From Symsagittifera roscoffensis (Eukaryota > Xenacoelomorpha > Acoela > Convolutidae), in contig NC_087066.1 of the NCBI RefSeq assembly GCF_963678635.1, positions 40,881,223 through 40,945,222 on the forward strand: a DNA stretch of 64,000 nt, given 5' to 3'. The notes below the pieces were generated by a model. It ran no database searches. It worked only from the letters and a program-made list of their open reading frames with translations, and had not been told where the DNA came from. Position numbers and translations under genes: made by a program. Below, one piece after another: positions 45,524 to 54,798 of the stretch; the first letter of the stretch is position 1, and every line of letters begins with the position of its first letter.

Positions 45524-48500
45524 ATGAGGCGGAGCAGGGTACCGGTAGCTGAAAAAAGATCGACCGAAGCAAGGTATAATTCGTCGCTACGCAAAGCAAC
45601 ACCAATGGGTCCGAAGATAACAAAGAAGAACTTTTCAGTTAACATGGTCAGCACAAGGAGTACAGCGGAGAACAGGGCGAAAGAGGGCACGGAAGGGGAG
45701 AGAGTAGAACCCACCATCGAGATTGATCTAGAGACACCCGATCAAAGTGTGGATGAAACAGGGAAGATGGCGACAGAGTCAACTCCAATGCCCAATACAG
45801 AGGAACCGAACCAGAAACCCATAGAGTTCTCACCGATAGATGACGCGGAAGATGCAATAGGCAACATCGAAGAAACGGTGAAAGAAGACTCTCAAGTAAA
45901 GAGGACATCTTTTACGGAAAAATTGGGAATAATGTTCGGAATAAAAATGAGAGAAAACGTGACTGAAGAGCCAAAAGCAGAAAGAGCACGAACATTTGGT
46001 ACAGTGAGCACGAAAGCGACAGAAACCGGCCAGAATGAGGAACAAGCTAAAGCAGAGGCTATGGCCGAAGAGAAACCCACGGCTGACCATGAAGAGACTA
46101 CCATTGAGCTGGGCGATTTGTTGGCGAAATTAAATCAGATCGACAAAAGACTTAAGAACAGTGAAGAAGACAGAGAGGTGATAAAAAAGGAGATAAGATA
46201 CAACAAGCACGAGTATCTAGACAGTTATTTTAACCTAGCTAAGGCAACAGAGGAGAGACTCAAGGAAATGTCAGACAAGGTAGAGGCCACCAATGAAGAA
46301 CGAGAAAAGAACATCAAAACAGACATGCAACAGTTGAAGAACCGATATGATGATGTTAACAGCCAATTAGGGAGCCTGGAAAGGAGAATGGACACAATGA
46401 GCAAGAGTCAAGCAGAGAGTTCGTGTGCAATACAGGCGAAGTTGGATGCAATCTTGAGAGGTTCTACACCACAAGAGAGACCGGCAGCGGATCGTACGCA
46501 AGGCACCAGAGTTGATTTTGTAGAACCACAAAGAAACAAACGGCAATCGACACCGTTGCCCATACCCAGGGATGCGATAAGCATAGCACCAACAGCTGCG
46601 AAAACAATAATGAAGAGTGGAACGTCGAACACGACGACTGGTCCGGGAGATTCAACAACCAACAGCAACTCAGGACCGGATGCTATGACATGGGCCAGCA
46701 CTTGGGAGATGATGAACAGGACTCTAGAGGCCTTCGCCACGAGGAACACTGACTCGAGCGACAGGAGAGAGGGAAAATCAAGAAAAACATTCAAGAAGCC
46801 AAAAGAATTCAAAGATGACTCCGATGGATGCATTGACACTTGGGTGGAAGTGATGAGACTACATCTAGAGCAAGATAACTTGAGTGACGAAAGACAAGCG
46901 TGCACAGCCATACTCAGCAATTTAGAAGGCACGGCATTAAAGTGTGTGGTTGCGAAGAAAGAAGAAGAACGCGACACCGCGGACAAAATCTTTGAAATAC
47001 TGTTGAACAGATTCGGCTCAGGCATGAAGGGTCATCAAGCGATGATGCGATTTGAAAAAAGGAGACAGAGGGACGACGAGTCAATAGATCGGTTCCTAGA
47101 TGACCTCGAGAGCTTGAGAAGGAGGAGTGACCCAGAGGAGTCGACAAACAGACGGAACTTTAGCATTGCCTCGAAGTTCATTGATGGGGTGAAAAGTGAT
47201 GACTTAAGGACAATGTTAGCAACATACTACACGTTGTCGAAGGACAGCGCACCCACCCCAGAAGAAATGAGACAGAAATCAAGAGAATACATGCTGATGA
47301 AACCTAAGAAATACTCATATTCTGAAAACAGGAACACGCAAGGGGGAAGCCAACCCCAGAGGTCATCATGGTACAAACCTAGAGATGATATGGATAAGCG
47401 CAGATCATGCGCGAACTGCGGGTCAGCGGATCATCATGTGGCTGACTGCACAACGTACAAACAAGGCATGAAGAGCCTAGGTTATGCACCGGATGAGGAG
47501 GACATGAGTCAGATGGAGGAACACGAGTACTATAATGGCTTAATCATCAAGATAGGCGCCAGATGTTTTTTCTGCAACCAGGAGGGGCACTTCAGAATGG
47601 ATTGTCCCTTGTTCTGGGAAGCGGTCAAGGACCAGAATCACCCCAAACATAAGTTGGCATTAGCGGCGGTGCAGAATCAGCGGAACAGGCAAAACGAGTT
47701 CGAATCTAGGAACTTAGGGGCACCAAACACCGAATTGCCGACGAAGACAGTGAAAGCTGTAACACATGTTAGCGGTGCGTTAGAGTCCGCGGCCGGGAGC
47801 TCTCTAGAGATAAATTATGAGAGAGCGGCGACGGAAGCAATTGCCAAAGTGAAACAAGATCTGGCTGCGAAAGAAATAGAGCAACGACTAAAGTTGGAGA
47901 TCGAGAGACAGAATTTTAACGAAGCATTAACCGGAACGAACGTAGTACCAGAGGCTAGAACGGGCTCAACAAAGAACGGGAATTGTAACACCGTGAAAAT
48001 GGTGACAGGTAAACCCTTTGGAATATCGAAAATCGGAGCAAGAATAATGTCGATAATCACAGTGGGCGGCCACGAGGTGACTAGAAACTTGAGCGAGCCG
48101 AGCGACCAGACGTTAATGCACATTGACGTGTATGCAGACTACTTGAGTGGAATAAGTCCACGAACTACTTCTAGAGCGCTCAGGGCACTACTCACGAGAG
48201 GGGGCAGCAAGTCGGTACGTGTTGATAACAGATACACTGAAGCTTACGGTCCACACGAGGTTATGCTAAACATAGATGGAATCAACATCTATACCAAGAC
48301 GATGATAACATGCGACGAAGACCTGATTGGACAAATCTATGTAGGGAAGGAGGAATTGAAAGTAAGATCGATTGGACACTGTGCTATGCTTGAAGAAGAT
48401 GCAATGCACATCGGAACGGAAGCAGACGTGACAGGGCACGTGTTGGACATAAGTGGAAAGAAGACTCAGTTACGTGGGTTACTTGACACGGGAGCGGTCT

Positions 48501-51500
48501 TGAGTGTCATACCAATTGAGACTTGGGAGCGAATGGGCTTCAACAAAGATGATTTGATAGACTCGAGAATACGGCTGTCAGCTGCGAACAAAGGGGCCCT
48601 TCGGGTGCTAGGCAGGACGCCGATAATAGCCCTCAATTTGGGAGAACGTAACCTGTGGATGAGCTTCATCGTGGTAGAAAACCTGGATGAATCTGACCAT
48701 TTCATTTTGGGCAGAGACTTCATCAGGAATTTCGACGTAACGATTGATCTAAATAATGCAATGTTCAGGATACGGAACCCGGATAGGAGGTACGCAATCA
48801 AACCGGTAAATTTAATAATGGCAAATGAAAACAAAGCACCGGTATTCTTGAGTAGGAGAGTGAGGCTAAAAGCTAATGAAGCAGCAATCGTGAGCTTGAG
48901 GATGAAAAACTACAATGAACTAAGTGACAATAAGCAAGTATGTATAGTTCCAAACCCTAATAGTCAAAGTGCTGCTGTTTTAGGAAGATCATTTTCGATA
49001 ACGAAGAGTGGTCTCTGCGTCAGTGTCTTGTTGAATACCCTTGACATACCGATCACGATACAGAGAGGGAGGAAACTGGGATATGCTTTGCCGGTTAAAA
49101 CTCGATATGAAACGATTGAGAACTTAAAACAAAATGAAGTTGTTGATTGTCCCAATCACAGGGATAAAATTTGTATCTTGAGACGATTGCAAAAAATTAA
49201 ATATTCTTCAGGCCTTATTAAATCACTTAAGTCAGAAACGGACGATGGGCTGTCGAGCTGTTCAAACTTTCCAGAGCGACCCACACTAGATGAGATGCAG
49301 ACAGATAAACCGGTTCTGCCGGAGATTGAACATCTGAGGGGCAAACTGAAAGATGAACAGCTCGAAGCCATCAAAGACGTACTAGAGCGGAACGAAGAAG
49401 TTTTCTCGAGGCATAAGGCGGATATCGGGTGTTGTAATTTTGTGGAGCATGAAATAGAACTTGAGGAAAACGCGGTACCGCACAGGGAGGGGGCGAGGCG
49501 TATGACCCCACACAAATCGGACGCGTGTAGAAAAGAAATCGAGACGTTACTAGAGTATGACATGATAGAACCATCCAAGTCACCGTGGGCGTGTGGAGTA
49601 GTGATGGCCAAAAAGAAAGGCGACCAGTTGAGGTTCTGTTGTGACTTTCGATACCTGAACTCCGTCACGGTGAAGGATGCCTATCCCATACCCAGAATTG
49701 ATGAAAGCCTATCGAAGTTAGGTGATGCAAAATTTTTTACGACTCTTGATTTAGGTTCGGCTTTTTGGCAGGTACCATTAAGGAAACAAGACAGGGACAA
49801 GACAGGGTTCGCCTGCGAGTTAGGTCTGTTTCAATGGAAACGGATGCCGTTTGGACTCTGCAATGCCACAGCCACGTTTCAACGGCTGATGGCACACGCG
49901 CTGATAGGCGTGACGAAGAAGTACGGCAACCTGGTAATGTGCTATGTGGACGACGTGGTAATAGCAACGCCAACACTAGAAGACCACATTGAGAGACTTG
50001 ATGAGGTGTTCGCGTGCATGAAAAGATCGGGGCTGAAGTGCAAACCATCAAAGTGTGAAATACTCAAGGACTCAATAAAATATTTGGGCAGGATGGTAGA
50101 CAAGCACGGCATCAGACCTGACCCAGACGCCGTGGAAGCAGTCCTAACCTGGAAATCACCGAAGACAGAGCACCAGTTGATGAGCTTCCTGGGCTTCGCT
50201 AACTATTACAGGGAGTTCATCAAAGGCTACGCGGACAAGGTATACCCGATGCAACAATTAATGAGACACAAGGGCAAGAAGTTCACGTGGAACAACGCAG
50301 CAGAAGAGTCATTCCAGAGAATAAAGAAAGAGCTATGTGAGGCACCAGTACTGGGTATGCCGACTGAGAAGGGGATGTACGTGCTGGACACAGATGCGTC
50401 GGTAGTCGCGATTTCTGGGGTTCTCCATCAAGAACAAGAATGGAATGGGAAGACAGTCTTGAGACCAATAGCATACGGGAGCAAAGTCCTAAGTGACACA
50501 GAAATGAAGTACGGAGCACCGAAAGCAGAGATGTTCGCAGTGGTCACCTTTGTCGAGAAATACAGAGCGTACCTAGGCAGTGAACCTTTCAAGCTGCGAG
50601 TAGATAACCGAGCATTAAGCTGGCTGAAAACGTACTCAATGGACCAGAGCTACATTGGGAGATGGATAGTTCGCTTGGACGGATACAACATGATAATTGA
50701 ACATAGAACGCGAGACAAACATCAAAATGCCGACAGCTTGAGCAAGAAGACGGAGTTCTACGAGAGACAAGAACAAAGAGAGGCGGACAGACCTGAGATC
50801 AAAGATGGTTTCTCCTTTATGGACAAAGAAACATACGACAGTCTTCCACTCACGAGATGGCTGGACAAATCAGGTAAACCGATTGAAGATCATCCCGAAT
50901 TGCCAAAAGAGTCTCTTGAAAAGACCATCTTGAAGAAAAGCAGAGGGATTCCGGTAGGAATAATGCTCAAGTCCAAAATCGTGAGGGAAACACTCAAGGC
51001 AAAAGGTCACGATCTCACCCAGGTAGAGGAGGGAACAGTCCAAATAGATGAAGACTTAATGAGGTTGCTTGAGAAACTATCGGATGACAAACCCGTGATC
51101 CAAGGGAAAAGTCAGGAGGCACCGGAACTAACCATACTTCGGAGAGAAAAAACAGTGAACAATACTGACATCTCAAAAGGAATCACCACTGATAGCAAGG
51201 AAGTTGTGCGATCACTAGTTGAGAAAATCCCCGAAAAAATTCTGGAGCAAACAAAAGTCAGGGATAAGAAAGTGACATTCAGAGAAGAAATTGAACACCT
51301 GGGATTAGATCAAGAGTCCGGGGAGTGGTCCAGATTCATGGAAGAAGACGAAACCGGAGAAGGAAAATTGTCCGGGGAGCGTAAAGAATGGGATGAAGAC
51401 TCGGACGAGAACAGTGAGGATCAAGACAGTCTATGTATGATACTGGCGGAAGAGAAGATGAGACAGCACGACAGGGAATTACAGACAGATCCATCTTCAG

Positions 51501-54322
51501 GAACGTACAATCTGGAAATGCAAGAGGTACGAGGTGGAGAAGAGCTCGAGAAAATAGCAGTTTCAAGAAAGCCTCTTAGGGAACTATCGTGCAACTCAAA
51601 CGTCAGAACGAATCTGGTACCAGAGGACGACATGAAGATCATGAAAAGGATAATATGTGTGAAACTGAGCGATGACATCCACAATCCTGGTGAGATGAAT
51701 GGACAGATCATGGCGTTAAAGGAGCACGTTAAGGCGAGATATAGACTGTCTGACCTAATAAGGGCCCAGAAGAATGACAAAATAACAAGTAACCTCTCCA
51801 AATGGATCCATTCTGGAGTCAAGGAGAAGGGGGAACTTGAGGAAGACAGCTACAAGATCTTGAGCCAGTTCTACAAAGAAAAGAGAGACTTACTTTACCA
51901 CACAGCGGAAGGGGTGGTAGCGTGCAAGAGAAGAGATGAGGAAAAGATATTACACAAACACAACCTCATCATACTACCACAACTGTACCAAACGGAAGTG
52001 CTCTTCAGATCACACGACCAAATGGGCCATCAGGGGATAGATAAAGTACAACAAAGGATACTTCACAGGTTTGACTGGCCGGGAATGAGAAAAGCTTGCG
52101 AGAGATGGGTGAATGCCTGCCTAGCATGCCTTCAAGTAAAAGACCCAAGGAAGATGAAGTTTCCCCTCAAGTCGGTCGAGAGTTCGGAATTCAATGAAGT
52201 GGTGCAGATAGACCATCAGAAAATCTGCATGACGGAATCGGGTTATAACCAAATACTAGTTATAATAGATCACTTCACCAAGTTGGCGGAAGCAGTTCCG
52301 TGCCAGACAGCCTCAGCAGAGGAAACATGTGATCACCTGATAACGCATTGGATATCGCGGTATGGTTGCCCAATGACTTTCCAGTCAGACAACGGCAAGG
52401 CTTTTGTGGGGGACTTAACAAAAGAATTGATGAAGAGGTCACACATTGCTCAAGCACACTCGACGACCTATCATCCACAGACCAATGGGTTGGTAGAAAG
52501 ACAGAACAGGACACTTGTCAACATGCTCAGGGTGTACTGCTCAAGGTACATGACGGACTGGGACAAATACCTGCCACAGGTAGTAGGAGCCTACAATAGT
52601 ACCCAGCACTCTACAACGGGTATCAGCCCTTTCATGATGTTGACGGGCAGGGAAAGGGCAATGCCTCTGACATTCTTCTATCCGGAGTACGAGGGGAAGA
52701 GGACGTCGCCTCAAGCATACGTGAAGGAAGCGATCAGAAGACAACAAGAGCTGAACGAGCTATGTCGGAGAAACACGGCACAAGCGCAAACGAGGCAACG
52801 CAAGAAATATGACGAAAAGATACTGAGAGCAAAGCCATACGAAGCGGGCCAATACGTGTGGGTCTTTCAAAATGTCATACCGCCCAAGGGAACAAAGAAA
52901 CTACTCAAGAAATGGAGAGGACCGTTCATGATTACGGAAGTACATCAACAAGGAAGGTTCTATCGCTTGAGTACAGGGCGAGCAGCACATTACGAAAATC
53001 TGAAACCTCACGTTCCGTCCCCGGAGGATTGGTGCCTGCCGAAAGACATGGAGGGCCTTGACTACCTGGTGGTGGAACCAGCGTGCGAAGTGAATGAGAA
53101 AGGCACCAGAGAGAAAAATGATGGTAATGAGAACTTGAGTTTGGACGACAACGAAAAGATAGAAGTGGAGTCGGATGCAGGTTCATTTGTAGAAGAAGAC
53201 TGGAACGATCCCGAGCAAAACGAGGTACCGAAGTGGATGGAACCGGATCGACCAACACCACCGGAAACCAGGACGGGCAATCGTAAACGAACAGGTATGA
53301 GGTACAATAGGTACGGGGATGACTTCTTGATCGATAAGATACAGCCAGACAAGTTGGGCGATGAACTACTAAGCGCAGGCGAACTGGAGGCCGAAGAGGA
53401 ATGGCAAGTGATTGACGATGGTGGACATTATCCGCAGGATGATTACTCGACGCCAGAATTGGAGACGGACCTCGAGCAGAGTGAAATAGAAAGGAGGGAG
53501 AACTCGAACTTGAGGATTCTAGAGTGGATGCGTGATGTCAAGGACGAGAGCCGCGAAGGACAAAGCATTCAGCAAATCGATGTATCAGCAGCAAGTTACA
53601 TGAAGACAGAGGACCCTCTTTTCGGATGGACAGCAACAGATAGGCCACTGGACATCCCTAAGGACAATTCAGACCCGACATCGACGGGGACGTCGATAAA
53701 TATTTTTGTCCGGGGAGTGGGGGTAGGACTTACCCACACCGAAAATTTGATGATAAAGAAGCTCAAGGAAGTGAGGGAAACAAGCGGATTGGAACTGGAG
53801 GAAGAAGAACCAGAGCCTACCATAGGAAGGAATTTCAAAACGAAATTCGAAATACCCAATGAATACTCAGAGAACATCATGATAACGGATAGCGACTTCA
53901 TCCTGTCAAACAGGACCAGCGCGATCTGCATCACGGCGGACATGAGTTTCAAATCAAGATTGGAGGCTGACTTCAAAAGAGAGTACCAGAACGTAGAGTT
54001 TCTGTTCAGACAGAGGCCAGGACTGGGAGGCATAGCAGCGCTTCCACCGTCAGTGGCACAAGTCCCGGGCAAATACCTCTGCTTCCTAGTAACGAGAGTC
54101 AACGACAGAAACACAATTGATCCCGAACACGTGATATTGGCACTGACAAGACTACGTGACTTCATGATTGAAAGAGGAATAGTGGAGGTCTCGATGCCGG
54201 TGTACGACCCAAACAGGGGCAAACTGAGCTCGAGGGAATTGTATGCTATCCTACATGTGGTCTTTGCAGAAACCGAGATAATGGTGCATCTTCACAAGAA
54301 GTACTACTTGAGCATCGCCTGA
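45524..54322 (+). CDS. gag-pol: Retrotransposon ORF1: Gag-Pol polyprotein with C-terminal macrodomain-like module
   Basis: 2932 codons, no stop or frameshift. Order: charged N-terminus and coiled coil (about 185-300); capsid-like region (about 421-600); two CCHC knuckles, CANCGSADHHVADC (629) and CFFCNQEGHFRMDC (681); aspartic protease LLDTGA (Asp988); reverse transcriptase with LRFCCDFR, FFTTLDLGSAFWQ and YVDD (1474-1477); RNase H from DTDAS (1622) to DKHQNADSLS; integrase with H2164/H2169/C2199/C2202 and D2230, D2289, E2325; a GPF motif at 2466. The last about 150 residues (2782-2932) resemble a TARG1-type macrodomain. Unusual are about 420 residues between RNase H and integrase and about 290 between knuckles and protease. 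In-frame ATGs at 45605 and 45644 could also serve as starts. All catalytic residues are present, so the enzyme set looks functional. Confidence 0.95.
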   Translation: MRRSRVPVAEKRSTEARYNSSLRKATPMGPKITKKNFSVNMVSTRSTAENRAKEGTEGERVEPTIEIDLETPDQSVDETGKMATESTPMPNTEEPNQKPIEFSPIDDAEDAIGNIEETVKEDSQVKRTSFTEKLGIMFGIKMRENVTEEPKAERARTFGTVSTKATETGQNEEQAKAEAMAEEKPTADHEETTIELGDLLAKLNQIDKRLKNSEEDREVIKKEIRYNKHEYLDSYFNLAKATEERLKEMSDKVEATNEEREKNIKTDMQQLKNRYDDVNSQLGSLERRMDTMSKSQAESSCAIQAKLDAILRGSTPQERPAADRTQGTRVDFVEPQRNKRQSTPLPIPRDAISIAPTAAKTIMKSGTSNTTTGPGDSTTNSNSGPDAMTWASTWEMMNRTLEAFATRNTDSSDRREGKSRKTFKKPKEFKDDSDGCIDTWVEVMRLHLEQDNLSDERQACTAILSNLEGTALKCVVAKKEEERDTADKIFEILLNRFGSGMKGHQAMMRFEKRRQRDDESIDRFLDDLESLRRRSDPEESTNRRNFSIASKFIDGVKSDDLRTMLATYYTLSKDSAPTPEEMRQKSREYMLMKPKKYSYSENRNTQGGSQPQRSSWYKPRDDMDKRRSCANCGSADHHVADCTTYKQGMKSLGYAPDEEDMSQMEEHEYYNGLIIKIGARCFFCNQEGHFRMDCPLFWEAVKDQNHPKHKLALAAVQNQRNRQNEFESRNLGAPNTELPTKTVKAVTHVSGALESAAGSSLEINYERAATEAIAKVKQDLAAKEIEQRLKLEIERQNFNEALTGTNVVPEARTGSTKNGNCNTVKMVTGKPFGISKIGARIMSIITVGGHEVTRNLSEPSDQTLMHIDVYADYLSGISPRTTSRALRALLTRGGSKSVRVDNRYTEAYGPHEVMLNIDGINIYTKTMITCDEDLIGQIYVGKEELKVRSIGHCAMLEEDAMHIGTEADVTGHVLDISGKKTQLRGLLDTGAVLSVIPIETWERMGFNKDDLIDSRIRLSAANKGALRVLGRTPIIALNLGERNLWMSFIVVENLDESDHFILGRDFIRNFDVTIDLNNAMFRIRNPDRRYAIKPVNLIMANENKAPVFLSRRVRLKANEAAIVSLRMKNYNELSDNKQVCIVPNPNSQSAAVLGRSFSITKSGLCVSVLLNTLDIPITIQRGRKLGYALPVKTRYETIENLKQNEVVDCPNHRDKICILRRLQKIKYSSGLIKSLKSETDDGLSSCSNFPERPTLDEMQTDKPVLPEIEHLRGKLKDEQLEAIKDVLERNEEVFSRHKADIGCCNFVEHEIELEENAVPHREGARRMTPHKSDACRKEIETLLEYDMIEPSKSPWACGVVMAKKKGDQLRFCCDFRYLNSVTVKDAYPIPRIDESLSKLGDAKFFTTLDLGSAFWQVPLRKQDRDKTGFACELGLFQWKRMPFGLCNATATFQRLMAHALIGVTKKYGNLVMCYVDDVVIATPTLEDHIERLDEVFACMKRSGLKCKPSKCEILKDSIKYLGRMVDKHGIRPDPDAVEAVLTWKSPKTEHQLMSFLGFANYYREFIKGYADKVYPMQQLMRHKGKKFTWNNAAEESFQRIKKELCEAPVLGMPTEKGMYVLDTDASVVAISGVLHQEQEWNGKTVLRPIAYGSKVLSDTEMKYGAPKAEMFAVVTFVEKYRAYLGSEPFKLRVDNRALSWLKTYSMDQSYIGRWIVRLDGYNMIIEHRTRDKHQNADSLSKKTEFYERQEQREADRPEIKDGFSFMDKETYDSLPLTRWLDKSGKPIEDHPELPKESLEKTILKKSRGIPVGIMLKSKIVRETLKAKGHDLTQVEEGTVQIDEDLMRLLEKLSDDKPVIQGKSQEAPELTILRREKTVNNTDISKGITTDSKEVVRSLVEKIPEKILEQTKVRDKKVTFREEIEHLGLDQESGEWSRFMEEDETGEGKLSGERKEWDEDSDENSEDQDSLCMILAEEKMRQHDRELQTDPSSGTYNLEMQEVRGGEELEKIAVSRKPLRELSCNSNVRTNLVPEDDMKIMKRIICVKLSDDIHNPGEMNGQIMALKEHVKARYRLSDLIRAQKNDKITSNLSKWIHSGVKEKGELEEDSYKILSQFYKEKRDLLYHTAEGVVACKRRDEEKILHKHNLIILPQLYQTEVLFRSHDQMGHQGIDKVQQRILHRFDWPGMRKACERWVNACLACLQVKDPRKMKFPLKSVESSEFNEVVQIDHQKICMTESGYNQILVIIDHFTKLAEAVPCQTASAEETCDHLITHWISRYGCPMTFQSDNGKAFVGDLTKELMKRSHIAQAHSTTYHPQTNGLVERQNRTLVNMLRVYCSRYMTDWDKYLPQVVGAYNSTQHSTTGISPFMMLTGRERAMPLTFFYPEYEGKRTSPQAYVKEAIRRQQELNELCRRNTAQAQTRQRKKYDEKILRAKPYEAGQYVWVFQNVIPPKGTKKLLKKWRGPFMITEVHQQGRFYRLSTGRAAHYENLKPHVPSPEDWCLPKDMEGLDYLVVEPACEVNEKGTREKNDGNENLSLDDNEKIEVESDAGSFVEEDWNDPEQNEVPKWMEPDRPTPPETRTGNRKRTGMRYNRYGDDFLIDKIQPDKLGDELLSAGELEAEEEWQVIDDGGHYPQDDYSTPELETDLEQSEIERRENSNLRILEWMRDVKDESREGQSIQQIDVSAASYMKTEDPLFGWTATDRPLDIPKDNSDPTSTGTSINIFVRGVGVGLTHTENLMIKKLKEVRETSGLELEEEEPEPTIGRNFKTKFEIPNEYSENIMITDSDFILSNRTSAICITADMSFKSRLEADFKREYQNVEFLFRQRPGLGGIAALPPSVAQVPGKYLCFLVTRVNDRNTIDPEHVILALTRLRDFMIERGIVEVSMPVYDPNRGKLSSRELYAILHVVFAETEIMVHLHKKYYLSIA

Positions 54323-54798
54323 GTCGGGTACATGGAGGTATCGAGTCGGGTGTGAGGGAGGAGTCTTGAGTTAGGTACTGGGGTGCGGCGCAGGTAAGGG
54401 GATCTTAAGATGTGATTGGCATGACAATTATCATTTTAAATGAATGATGGTGCTAAAACATAAAATGTGTCTGCATGTTTTTTAGAAAATTTAAATTGAA
54501 TCATTTTAGTAGGGCGAAAAGGGGAGGGTTTTTAATCATAAAAGTAATGGGGCTTTCTGGTTAGGAACATAGCTTGTCGGTCTAAATATCGGGTGTTATT
54601 TTCAGATTGATTTGTTGATCTCAAATTGACTACTCATCTGTATTTAATCAAAAGAAGAGAACGACATCTCAAGAAAACTCAAGTTGCTCAGGTAAAACTC
54701 AAGTTGCTCAGGTAAAACTCAAGTTGCTCAGGTAAAACTCAAGTTGCTCAGGTAAAACTCAAGTACTAATACTCAAAGAGTCAATCGAAGTCACAGAA
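54323..54798 (+). other. Spacer between the two retroelement ORFs
   Basis: 475 bp with no ORF. It holds a strong 5' splice-site match (CAG|GTAAGG at 54391-54399), a purine tract (gaaaaggggaggg near 54516-54528) that could be an internal polypurine tract, and the four 20 bp repeats just before ORF2. These suggest ORF2 is expressed from a separate or spliced RNA. Confidence 0.5.
54681..54760 (+). repeat. 20 bp repeat x4 with abutting splice-like AG|GT
   Basis: aagttgctcaggtaaaactc repeated four times without change. Each copy has GCTCAG|GTAAAA, a 3' splice site joined to a 5' splice site with no exon between. The first copy is preceded by a matching aaaactc. The array ends about 40 bp before the ORF2 start codon. 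Confidence 0.85.

Noticed and set aside
46408-47025. Long antisense ORFs in the two giant ORFs (also 53596-54222 and 59610-60608)
   Set aside because: They are shadows of purine-rich, stop-poor coding sequence and show no independent conserved motif.
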